Below are positions 1 through 7,410 of a stretch of DNA of 22,330 nucleotides, piece after piece. The translations under genes and the position numbers were made by a program. Where the stretch lies: contig CALELW010000259.1 of the NCBI GenBank assembly GCA_937902905.1, positions 1 through 22,330 on the forward strand. The letters run 5' to 3'. The notes beneath the pieces were generated by a model. That model was not told the origin of the DNA. It saw only the letters and a program-made list of their open reading frames with translations, and did no database searches. How positions within the stretch are numbered: position 1 is the stretch's first letter; the number at the start of each line of letters is the position of its first letter. The DNA comes from an uncultured Clostridium sp. Its GTDB lineage: Bacteria > Bacillota > Clostridia > Lachnospirales > Lachnospiraceae.

Positions 1-15
1 AACCGCCAATAGGAG

Positions 16-40
16 GGGCGTTCTACGCTCAAAGTTTTTT
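16..40 (+). terminator. Possible weak terminator at window start
   Basis: GGGCGT (16-21) can pair with ACGCTC (25-30) around a 3-nt loop, with one G-T pair, followed by AAAG and six T residues. It could end a gene lying left of the window. The stem is short. The rest of 1-190 has no convincing gene: no open frame with a ribosome site is visible before the esterase operon. Confidence 0.25.
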
Positions 41-196
41 CAAAACCTGTCTTATATTACTTCCTTATGTTACTTCTTTATCTTAACTTTTTTCACCGTG
101 CTCCACTTACCATACACCTTTTTCTTGCCATTCATTTTACAAGCCCGCCGCATTATTTATTATCCACCCATCAAAAAGCGTGAATAATTCATATTT

Positions 197-225
197 TTGA
201 CATGATAAATCATGTTCATACTAAT
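197..225 (+). promoter_or_regulatory. Promoter of the esterase operon with palindromic operator candidate
   Basis: A perfect -35 hexamer TTGACA (197-202) is followed after 17 nt by ACTAAT (220-225), a 4/6 match to the -10 box. The dyad ACATGAT-AA-ATCATGT (200-215), with 7-bp perfect arms, covers the end of the -35 box and the start of the spacer. That is a typical place for a repressor site. The regulator is unknown. The gene's ribosome site AGGAGGG is at 261-267. Confidence 0.5.
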
Positions 226-273
226 CACACTATGCTAAAGTATAACCATAAGATTATATGAGGAGGGTTTATC

Positions 274-1623
274 ATGAACGTATTCCAAAAACAAACCATC
301 AGTATCGGTTTATGCTTTGCGCTTGCCGTATCGACATTTAGTGCCTTTACTCCGGTAACGGCTGCCACAAAAGCAAAACTGGTCAAAAAGAAACTTACAT
401 TAACCGTTGGACAAAAGAAAAAGATTGCGATAAAATCAAAAAAGAATAAAGCAAAATATTCTTTCAAAGCTTCCAACAAAAAAGCTTCCGTAAGTAAATC
501 CGGCATTATCACTGCAAAAAAAGCCGGCAAAGTTAAAATTACGGTAAAAGAAAAGTTCAAGAAAAAAACAAGAAAGGTGGGAACCATTACGGTTACTATC
601 AAAAAGAAAACCGCAAAAAATACGACAGTTCCGGCACTTAATACATCAACACCTGTCGTTACAGCTACACCGGCAGTGTCTCCGAGCAATGAACCTACTG
701 CGGAGCCAACTGCTACCGCTACTGCAACACCGACTCCTAAAGTCACCCCTACTCCATTTCCTGAGGATCCTGAATTTTCAAATATTCCAAATGGTTATAC
801 CGCAAAAAATCAGGCTAACAAAGGAGAAGTAGAACGCTTTGAATATGAATCAACAGAATACATCAGTGATGATGAATCTGCAAAAAAGACACCAATTGAC
901 CGCTATGCTATGGTTGTTCTTCCAAAAGACTATTCAAAAAAGAAAAAATATCCGGTTATTTATATGCTCCACGGATTAAGTGACACGCCGGAATCCATGG
1001 TTGGAAACGGAATTCTTAACGATGGTGCAGGTACACAGTATGTGGTATGGAACGCCATTGCCAATGGAGATGTTAAAGAATGTATCGTCGTTTTTCCATG
1101 CGTATGCTGTAATGAAGAAGGAAAAAGCAACTTTAACACGGACGCAAAAACGGCTTCTTATTATGACTATATCATTAACGATTTGACAAAAGTATTGATG
1201 CCTGCCATTAATAAAGAATATTCCACACTGACCGGACGAGAAAACACAGCGGTTTGTGGATTTTCTATGGGCGGACGCGAGACATTGAACATCGGTATAA
1301 GACGTCCTGATTTATTTAGCGGTATCGGATTATTTAACCCGGCACCGGGTGCCTTAGATGGCGGTGACATGCTTACAAAGGCAGATTTAAAACTTGCCGA
1401 TGAGTACATAAATAGCACTTATATTCAGATTACAAAAGGTGCTGCCGATACAACTGTTGGCAGTAATCCAACCAATTATTACAATGCGCTAAAGGCTGCC
1501 GGCATCCCATGTTCTTACTATGAAACAATGGGCGGCGATCCTGCAGGCAAAGGAAACGGTGGTCACTGGGCAACTGTATACCAGCACGGTTTGTATAATT
1601 TCTTAAAACGTATTTTCAAGTAA
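274..1623 (+). CDS. Secreted CE1-type esterase with Lys-rich Ig-like module
   Basis: This 449-residue protein is a secreted serine esterase of the carbohydrate esterase 1/esterase D type (feruloyl or acetyl-xylan esterase-like). Such enzymes release ester-linked acids from plant cell-wall polysaccharide; the exact substrate cannot be read from sequence. A signal peptide covers about residues 1-30 (hydrophobic core, cleavage near VTA-ATK). A very basic Ig-like (Big_2-like) module spans about 32-115, a Pro/Thr/Ala linker about 116-165, and the alpha/beta-hydrolase domain about 175-449. Visible catalytic elements are the HG turn after the first strand (YMLHG, 230-234), nucleophile Ser331 in GFSMGG, probable acid Asp392 and His431 in GGH. 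The ATG at 274 follows AGGAGGG with 6 nt spacing. The next esterase gene starts 22 nt after the stop, so the two form an operon. No LPXTG or SLH anchor is present. Confidence 0.88.
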   Translation: MNVFQKQTISIGLCFALAVSTFSAFTPVTAATKAKLVKKKLTLTVGQKKKIAIKSKKNKAKYSFKASNKKASVSKSGIITAKKAGKVKITVKEKFKKKTRKVGTITVTIKKKTAKNTTVPALNTSTPVVTATPAVSPSNEPTAEPTATATATPTPKVTPTPFPEDPEFSNIPNGYTAKNQANKGEVERFEYESTEYISDDESAKKTPIDRYAMVVLPKDYSKKKKYPVIYMLHGLSDTPESMVGNGILNDGAGTQYVVWNAIANGDVKECIVVFPCVCCNEEGKSNFNTDAKTASYYDYIINDLTKVLMPAINKEYSTLTGRENTAVCGFSMGGRETLNIGIRRPDLFSGIGLFNPAPGALDGGDMLTKADLKLADEYINSTYIQITKGAADTTVGSNPTNYYNALKAAGIPCSYYETMGGDPAGKGNGGHWATVYQHGLYNFLKRIFK

Positions 1624-1645
1624 AAACGAAAGGGGATTCTGAAAC

Positions 1646-3790
1646 ATGAAAAAAACATTTCTCTGCTTCAGTTTGTCCTTTGCACTTTTAGCATCTGCCC
1701 TGAGCCCATCGTTCTCGGCAGATGTTTTTGCAAAGGCAAAGTTAGCAAAAACAAAAATTACATTAACCGTAGGACAAAAGAAAAAGATTACAATAAAGGG
1801 AAAAAGGAAAAAAGCGAAGTACACATTTAAGGCTTCTAACAAAAAAGTTTCGGTAAACAAAAAAGGAGTTGTTACCGCAAAAAAAGCCGGGAAAACAAAA
1901 ATCACCGTAAAGGAAAAACTCAAGAAAAAAACTAAGAAGATTGGGGTCGTTACAATTACAATAAAGAGCAAAGTATCAAATAAAAAACCAATCACAAGTG
2001 CGCAGCCGGCAGCCACAAATTCCGGAAACACCGGTGAAAAACCAACGACTGCACCAACAGCATCAGCCACGCCAACACTGACCCCTCCTCCAACCGGTTC
2101 TCCGAAGCCTACTGCCACCCCGCGTCCAACAGAAAATCCGGATTATTCTGATCTGCCATCCGGATTCATGAATAAAAACGAATCTAACAGTGGTACTCTG
2201 GAAGAATTTTATTACAATTCTACAGAAGTGTCAGAGGGCGAAACCGTAGAACGTCATGCACGCGTTGCACTGCCAAAAGGATACACGGAATCGAAAAAAT
2301 ATCCTGTCATCTATATGCAGCATGGTATCTTCGGTAACGAATATTCTCTTACCGGAGACAATACACAATATGTTGCCTGGAACGCTATGGCAAATGATGA
2401 TATGAAAGATGCCATTGTTGTTTTTGCCAATGTTTGTGCAAACAAAGAAGGAAAAGGAACCGGCTTTAGTTTGGAGCATTACAAAGCCTATGACAACTTT
2501 ATCAATGACTTAACAAAATGCCTTATGCCTGCTATCAACAAAAAATATTCTACACTGACAGGTCGTGAAAATACGGCTGTATGCGGTTTTTCTATGGGCG
2601 GACGTGTCAGTTTGCAAATTGGATTTGAGCGACCGGATTTATTTGGTTACATTGGTGCTTTTTGTCCGGCTCCGGGTCTTTTGCCTTACACGATGAATGG
2701 AGTTACCGAATCCGGATTTTATACGGATTCCACATTTACGCTGCCAAGCGAATATTTAAATGACACTTATGTACAGATAACAAAAGGCTTTAAAGACGAT
2801 GTTGTGAAACAGCATCCGCTTTTGTATCATCAGGCTCTGCAAAAAACAAACACACCTCACGTTTACTATGAAACGATGGGTGGTGATCCAAGCGGAAGCG
2901 GCAGTGGCAACCATGAAAAAGCAGTTTACCAGCATGGTTTCTACAATTTCATGAAAAATATTTTCAAGCCAAATGTGACCGTTCCGGCAGGTGCATTAAG
3001 AAAAGATGGTGTAAAAGGAACAACGGAAGAATTCGAATACGAGTCCACTGCTGTAGCCGAAGGAAAAACAGTGACAAGAAAAGCCTTAGTTGGACTTCCG
3101 GATGGATACAATCCAAAGAAAAAATATCCGGTTGTCTACGGTTTACACGGTTATGGCTGGGGCATCTATAATCTTGCCCAAGATGGTGCCACAGATGTTG
3201 TTTGGAACGGCTATGCCAATGATGTTATGGAAGAAGTAATTATGGTTTTCCCTAATATCTGTGCCAATGAATCCGGTCAGGGAGCAGGATACAATCAAGA
3301 AACTTATGACGCCTATGATAATTGTGTGAACGATATCGTAAACTGCTTAATGCCTGCTATTAACAAACATTACAGTGTCAAAACCGGACGTCTCAATACA
3401 GCCGTCTGGGGATTTTCAATGGGTGGCAGAGAAGCTTTGAATGTCGGATTTAAACATCCGGACAAATTTGGTTATATCGGTGCCTTTTGTCCCGCTCCCG
3501 GCGTTCTGCCATATAGTGCAGAAAAAGGAATTTTTACCGAAGATACTTTCACACTGCCGGATGCTTATAAAGAAAACACGTTAGTTATGATTGTAAAAGG
3601 GAAAAATGACACAACAGTAGGTAACAATCCTATTCTTTACCATAAGGCCCTGGAAAAAAATAATGTTCCACACATTTATTATGAAACCATGGGCGGAGAT
3701 GCCGTAAACCGCGGAGGCGGCGGCCACCAAGATGTTGTTTATCTGCACGGATTGTATAATTTAATGAAGCGGGCTTTCCCGTGTAAATAA
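1646..3790 (+). CDS. Secreted esterase with two tandem CE1-type catalytic domains
   Basis: This 714-residue protein is built like its upstream neighbour but carries two esterase domains. There is a signal peptide (about 1-28), a Lys-rich Ig-like module (about 30-110), a Pro/Thr linker (about 115-165), esterase domain A (about 170-440) and esterase domain B (about 455-714). Both domains keep a full probable triad: Ser316, Asp384 and His423 in A; Ser591, Asp655 and His694 in B. Each nucleophile lies in GFSMGGR. Domains A and B and the single domain of the first protein share long similar stretches such as the CLMPAINK-YS segment, so they arose by duplication. The ATG at 1646 is preceded by AAAGGGG about 10 nt upstream. 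It is probably co-transcribed with the first esterase, and transcription ends at the hairpin at 3823-3863. Likely role is de-esterification of plant polysaccharide; two linked active sites may suit substrates with several esters. Confidence 0.87.
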   Translation: MKKTFLCFSLSFALLASALSPSFSADVFAKAKLAKTKITLTVGQKKKITIKGKRKKAKYTFKASNKKVSVNKKGVVTAKKAGKTKITVKEKLKKKTKKIGVVTITIKSKVSNKKPITSAQPAATNSGNTGEKPTTAPTASATPTLTPPPTGSPKPTATPRPTENPDYSDLPSGFMNKNESNSGTLEEFYYNSTEVSEGETVERHARVALPKGYTESKKYPVIYMQHGIFGNEYSLTGDNTQYVAWNAMANDDMKDAIVVFANVCANKEGKGTGFSLEHYKAYDNFINDLTKCLMPAINKKYSTLTGRENTAVCGFSMGGRVSLQIGFERPDLFGYIGAFCPAPGLLPYTMNGVTESGFYTDSTFTLPSEYLNDTYVQITKGFKDDVVKQHPLLYHQALQKTNTPHVYYETMGGDPSGSGSGNHEKAVYQHGFYNFMKNIFKPNVTVPAGALRKDGVKGTTEEFEYESTAVAEGKTVTRKALVGLPDGYNPKKKYPVVYGLHGYGWGIYNLAQDGATDVVWNGYANDVMEEVIMVFPNICANESGQGAGYNQETYDAYDNCVNDIVNCLMPAINKHYSVKTGRLNTAVWGFSMGGREALNVGFKHPDKFGYIGAFCPAPGVLPYSAEKGIFTEDTFTLPDAYKENTLVMIVKGKNDTTVGNNPILYHKALEKNNVPHIYYETMGGDAVNRGGGGHQDVVYLHGLYNLMKRAFPCK

Positions 3791-3822
3791 ATTTATACAC
3801 AGGTTAAAAATATTACCATGTA

Positions 3823-3863
3823 AAAAAACAGTCGCCTTGCTAAAATCAAAGCGACTGTTTTTT
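3823..3863. terminator. Bidirectional intrinsic terminator
   Basis: AAAAAACAGTCGC (3823-3835) pairs perfectly with GCGACTGTTTTTT (3851-3863) over a 15-nt loop. A/T-rich outer arms give U-runs on both strands, so it can end the esterase operon on the + strand and the eno/DUF4143 transcript on the - strand. The last stop codon of the - strand remnant (3862-3864) overlaps its edge. Confidence 0.85.
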
Positions 3864-4713
3864 AGTCTTTTAAACAACCAACAGGTATAATCTTTACCCC
3901 TGAATCTGTTGTATACGCCATATTCGCATTTGCACAAATTATAATTAACGCCGAAGGTTCTCTATATACATCTCGTGGATGTTTTTCACTTGCCAAAGCC
4001 TTTTGATTGTATTTTTGAATAACATCCTTGAATTTCAATAGCGATTTCTCAGCTTCCGGTATTTTATTTGCCCCTATTTTTATCTCAATAAGTGCATATT
4101 TTCCATCAGCCATCTGATATACTGCATCCGCTTCCAGACCTGTATCATCCGTATAATGTAAAAGACGCGCATTGTGTTTTTCAGCATAAACCAATAAATC
4201 TCTAAGCACCATATTTTCAAATACGTGTCCAAACAAATCCAAATCATTTATAAAATAATTCGGATTGATTCCTAATGCTGCAAGACCGATTGAAGGGTCA
4301 ATAAATATATGCTTTTTGGCAGATCTAATTGCTGTTTTTGAACGAAGATGTGGCGTCCATGCATCAATATCTTTAACTACAAACAAAGCTTCCAATGCAT
4401 CAACATACGATGCTAGAGTTATATCTGTAACATTCTGTGTTGCTTTTACATCTGCAAAAATATTTTTTCGTTTTGCACTTGTAGCCATATTTCTTGCATA
4501 GGACCACAACAAACTTCTCGCCCATTCCGGGTTTCTATTTATGCCGTCTATCGCTGTTATATCCTTTTGATAAATTTGCCTATAATAATCTTTTGCAATT
4601 TCTAATTTAGCAGTATCCTTTGTTAATGCCATACACCTTGGCCAACCACCTCTGCAAGCGTATTTTGTATTTTTCGGCAAATCTGTTTTACTTTTTTCGG
4701 ATTTTTTACCCAC
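3862..4713 (-). pseudogene. C-terminal remnant of a DUF4143-type AAA ATPase
   Basis: The reading frame matches only the rear part of the ATP-binding protein family that carries an AAA_14 ATPase domain followed by DUF4143. Full members are about 400-430 residues; here about 283 remain. The family-like ACRGGWPR segment begins about 50 nt after the eno stop, and the Walker A/B region is absent. The remaining part includes the SYARN helix and a PD-(D/E)XK-like tail (LEADAVY, then LIEIKIG). An ATG at 4713-4711 overlaps the last codons of eno, so a shortened product could still be made, but no good ribosome site precedes it. Without the ATPase half the original function is unlikely. The frame remains open to 3862, so the truncation may be recent or the fragment may be retained. 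Genuine coding outside the remnant (upstream to 4818) is not supported because it runs antisense-frame through eno. Confidence 0.7.
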
Positions 4714-5995
4714 CATACACCGCGCACTCGCCAAGTTCTTCTTCAATTCTAAGAAGCTGGTTATACTTAGCCACCCGGTCTGTGCGCGCCGGTGCGCCGG
4801 TTTTAATCTGTCCTGCATTCATGCCAACCGCGATGTCCGCAATCGTAGTATCTTCCGTTTCACCCGAACGATGACTGACAATTGCATTCCAGCCGGTCGT
4901 CTGTGTCATTCGAATCGCCTCAAGCGTTTCTGTAACGGTTCCAATCTGATTTGGCTTGATTAAGACTGCATTTGCCGCTTGAAGTTTAATTCCCTTTTCG
5001 ATACGTTTGGTATTTGTGACAAACAAATCATCACCAACAAGCTGTACTTTATCCCCTAATTTATCCATGAGTTTCTGCCAGCCCGACCAATCCTCTTCTG
5101 CCAGTCCGTCTTCAATCGAAACAATTGGGTATCTGCGGCACAAATCACACCAAAAATCAATCATTTCATCTGTACTTTTGTACTCACCGGATTTCCAGAA
5201 TAAATACTCGCCCGGCCTTCCCACCTTCACAGCCTCCTCATACATTTCTGTGCTGGCACCATCCATGGCAATCGAAAAATCTTCGCCCGGGCGGTATCCT
5301 GCTTTTTCAATAGCCCCTGTAATAAAAGAAAGTGCCTCGTCCTCATGGGCAAGATGCGGTGCGAATCCACCTTCATCACCAATGGATGTAGCAAATCCTT
5401 TTTCTGACAGCAGTTTCTTCAAGGTGGCATATACATTCGCACACCACTCAAGACACTGGTGAAAAGAAGATGCTCCTATCGGCATAATCATAAACTCCTG
5501 AATCGTTAAACTACTGTCCGCATGTTTTCCGCCATTCATAATATTCATCATTGGAATTGGCATAACACGCGCATTTGGTCCGCCAAGATACTGATACAAT
5601 GGAACACCGAGCTGTTTTGCTGCCGCCTTTGCCACAGCGAGCGATGTTCCCAAAATTGCATTAGCACCCAGTTTTGCTTTGTTTGCGGTACCATCTTCAC
5701 GTATCATCAGTGTATCAATTTCCACCTGATTCAATGCATTTTTCCCTTCCAGTTTATCAGCAAGAATGTCATTGATATTTTCTACCGCACGCTTTACGCC
5801 ATTTCCACGGTAACGCGGCAATTCACTGTCCCGCAGTTCTACCGCTTCAAACGCCCCCGTGGACGCTCCGGAAGGAACGGATGCTCTGCCTGCTGCCCCT
5901 CCGCACAATTTTACCTCTACCTCAATCGTTGGATTTCCTCTGGAATCTAAAATCTCTCTTCCTCGTATCGTATTAATTCGAAATGTCTGTATCAT
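4706..5995 (-). CDS. eno: Enolase
   Basis: Phosphopyruvate hydratase, the glycolytic enzyme that interconverts 2-phosphoglycerate and phosphoenolpyruvate in the cytoplasm. The 429-residue product has the usual family length and start (RGREILDSRGNPT). Visible catalytic and metal residues are His158 (NGGKHA), Glu167, the Mg ligands Asp245, Glu295 and Asp322, Lys347 (LIKPNQ) and the SHRSGETED loop (374-382). The start is the ATG at 5995: AGGAGG lies 8 nt upstream. A longer in-frame version starting at 6094 would run through the dnaJ terminator and the end of dnaJ and is not credible. The gene lies 55 nt downstream of dnaJ and its Shine-Dalgarno is built into the terminator hairpin between them. 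Its 3' end abuts a truncated ATPase gene with no separate terminator visible. Confidence 0.96.
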   Translation of the reverse strand: MIQTFRINTIRGREILDSRGNPTIEVEVKLCGGAAGRASVPSGASTGAFEAVELRDSELPRYRGNGVKRAVENINDILADKLEGKNALNQVEIDTLMIREDGTANKAKLGANAILGTSLAVAKAAAKQLGVPLYQYLGGPNARVMPIPMMNIMNGGKHADSSLTIQEFMIMPIGASSFHQCLEWCANVYATLKKLLSEKGFATSIGDEGGFAPHLAHEDEALSFITGAIEKAGYRPGEDFSIAMDGASTEMYEEAVKVGRPGEYLFWKSGEYKSTDEMIDFWCDLCRRYPIVSIEDGLAEEDWSGWQKLMDKLGDKVQLVGDDLFVTNTKRIEKGIKLQAANAVLIKPNQIGTVTETLEAIRMTQTTGWNAIVSHRSGETEDTTIADIAVGMNAGQIKTGAPARTDRVAKYNQLLRIEEELGECAVYGG

Positions 5996-6000
5996 AAAAA

Positions 6001-6037
6001 AAGCCTCCTGTTTTCGATTAGTATAAACAGAAGGCTT
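6001..6037 (-). terminator. dnaJ terminator containing the eno ribosome site
   Basis: In - strand RNA, the arm from 6037-6025 pairs along all 13 positions (one U-G) with 6013-6001, around an 11-nt loop, followed by a run of U (6002-5996) and the eno AUG. On the + strand the wobble becomes a C/A mismatch, so the structure favours the - strand. The eno AGGAGG (6009-6004) is wholly inside the 3' arm and would be masked in read-through RNA. Confidence 0.8.
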
Positions 6038-6050
6038 CTTTCCTATACAA
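6020..6050 (-). promoter_or_regulatory. Candidate eno promoter inside the terminator
   Basis: TATACT (6025-6020), a 5/6 match to the -10 box, lies in the loop of the terminator. TTGTAT (6050-6045), a 4/6 match to the -35 box, starts right after the dnaJ stop codon. The spacing is 19 nt, longer than ideal. RNA starting about 7 nt after the -10 would lack the 5' arm and leave the eno ribosome site free. Confidence 0.4.
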
Positions 6051-7184
6051 TTATTTTTTGTGCTTTTTATTTTTCTTATTTTCTTCGTCCTCAAACGACT
6101 TATCCAACTGCTCTAACAGTTTTTTCTGCTCTTTGGTAAGCTTTGTCGGCACATCCACAACCAAATCCACATAATGGTTGCCTCGCATTTTGCGGTTACG
6201 AAGGGATGGAACTCCCTTACCACGCAAACGAACTCTTGTGCCGGTCTGCGTTCCTGCCTTTACATTGTATGCGACATCGCCATCAATTGTCGGGATAACC
6301 ACATCTCCGCCAAGAACAGCTCTTGGATAAGAAATCCGTACGGTTGAGTAAATATCATAATCCATGCGCTGGAAATCTTTGTGGCGTTCTACATATACTT
6401 CTACAAGCAAATCACCGCGGGCGCCGCCATTTTTACCCGGTTCTCCTTTGCCACGCAGACGAACACTCTGTCCGTGGTCGATTCCAGCCGGAATGCTGAC
6501 CTGCAATTTCTCTTTTTTGCTTGTATAACCCTGTCCGTGACAATCCGGACATTTTTCCTTAATAATTGTACCTTTACCGCCACATGCCGGACATGTAGTA
6601 ACATTCTGCACCATTCCGAAAAGCGACTGCTGTGTCTGAACAATCTGTCCTCGTCCGCCACATCGCTCACATTTGACCGAGCTGGTTCCTGCTTTGGCTC
6701 CGCTTCCCCCACAAGTCTTACATTCAACTTTGGATGGAATTTCAATTTCTTTTTCCGTACCAAAGCAAGCTTCTTCAAATGTAATTTTTACCTGTGTACG
6801 CAGATTTGCTCCTCGCTGTGGGGCGTTCGGGTCTGCACGCCGGCTTCTGCCACCGCCAAATCCTCCACCGAATAAATCTCCGAAAACATCTCCGAAACTG
6901 CCAAAGATATCATCCATATTCATATTGGTGAATCCACCGCCGCCACCGGCACCACCATCAAAAGCGGCATGACCAAACTGATCATACTGGCGTCTCTTTT
7001 CCGGGTCACTTAATACGGCATAAGCCTCAGAAGCTTCCTTGAATTTTGCTTCTGCTTCTTTATCACCCGGATTCGTATCGGGGTGGTACTTTTTGGCTAA
7101 TACACGATAGGCCTTTTTCAGCGCTGCCTCATCGGCATTCTTGTCTACGCCAAGGACTTCGTAATAATCTCTCTTGTCTGCCAT
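6051..7184 (-). CDS. dnaJ: Chaperone DnaJ (Hsp40)
   Basis: Co-chaperone that delivers unfolded substrates to DnaK and stimulates its ATPase. The 377-residue product has all parts of a type I DnaJ: J domain with HPD at 34-36, a Gly/Phe-rich linker (about 75-120, including GGGFGGG), a cysteine-rich zinc domain with four CxxCxGxG motifs (CKTCGGSG, CERCGGRG, CPACGGKG, CPDCHGQG), then the two substrate-binding beta domains and a Lys-rich tail. GGAGGA lies a few nt before the ATG at 7184. It is the last gene of the hrcA-grpE-dnaK-dnaJ operon, separated from dnaK by about 220 nt of palindromic repeat that could lower its expression relative to dnaK. Transcription should end at the hairpin before eno. 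Confidence 0.97.
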   Translation of the reverse strand: MADKRDYYEVLGVDKNADEAALKKAYRVLAKKYHPDTNPGDKEAEAKFKEASEAYAVLSDPEKRRQYDQFGHAAFDGGAGGGGGFTNMNMDDIFGSFGDVFGDLFGGGFGGGRSRRADPNAPQRGANLRTQVKITFEEACFGTEKEIEIPSKVECKTCGGSGAKAGTSSVKCERCGGRGQIVQTQQSLFGMVQNVTTCPACGGKGTIIKEKCPDCHGQGYTSKKEKLQVSIPAGIDHGQSVRLRGKGEPGKNGGARGDLLVEVYVERHKDFQRMDYDIYSTVRISYPRAVLGGDVVIPTIDGDVAYNVKAGTQTGTRVRLRGKGVPSLRNRKMRGNHYVDLVVDVPTKLTKEQKKLLEQLDKSFEDEENKKNKKHKK

Positions 7185-7220
7185 GTCTCCTCCACTCTCT
7201 TTCTATCCTTTTACGTGCAA

Positions 7221-7410
7221 ATAACCCGCGTGATTCTCATCATCGCGGGCATTCGCCCTTCTCACGGTTTCCATTTTCCTAATGAGCCGTGATTCTTCGC
7301 AGCTTCGCTGCTCATCATCGCGGGCATTCGCCCTATGACAAGGAAACAAATGTTTTTCTCTTGTGCAAGCACAAGAAAATCATTTGTTTCCTTGTCGCAC
7401 GGCTCATTAG
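7221..7410. repeat. REP/MITE-like palindromic repeat element between dnaK and dnaJ
   Basis: The outer arms CTAATGAGCCGTG (7279-7291) and CACGGCTCATTAG (7398-7410) form a 13-nt perfect inverted repeat around a 132-bp element. A 24-nt segment beginning CTCATCATCGCGGGCATT occurs twice (7236-7259 and 7311-7334). A further hairpin pairs CCCGCG (7225-7230) with CGCGGG (7244-7249). The region has no open reading frame of its own. The dnaK stop codon (7409-7407) lies inside the end repeat, so the element borders the gene exactly. Nested dyads of this kind are typical of dispersed extragenic palindromes; copy number elsewhere in the genome is unknown. Confidence 0.75.
7337..7396. repeat. Large 60-nt hairpin inside the dnaK-dnaJ repeat
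   Basis: GACAAGGAAACAAATG (7337-7352) pairs perfectly with its complement at 7381-7396. The loop contains a second perfect dyad, CTTGTGC (7360-7366) with GCACAAG (7369-7375). In mRNA it would be a very stable structure between dnaK and dnaJ and could cause partial termination, processing or 3'-end protection of dnaK mRNA. It has no clean U-run, so a simple terminator role is not shown. Confidence 0.8.

Noticed and set aside
225..746. Open frame on the - strand opposite the first esterase
   Set aside because: It is the antisense shadow of the Lys- and Thr-rich leader of the esterase; its Val/Phe-rich product has no ribosome site or family likeness.
1603..2118. Open frame on the - strand opposite the second esterase leader
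   Set aside because: Same effect as above: antisense of a low-complexity Lys/Thr/Pro region.
5996..6094. N-terminal extension of enolase
   Set aside because: It would read through the dnaJ terminator and the dnaJ tail; the ATG at 5995 has an ideal ribosome site and matches the family start.
7221..7410. CRISPR array in the dnaK-dnaJ gap
   Set aside because: Only two copies of a 24-nt repeat occur, 75 bp apart, within larger palindromes; no regular spacer pattern and no cas genes.
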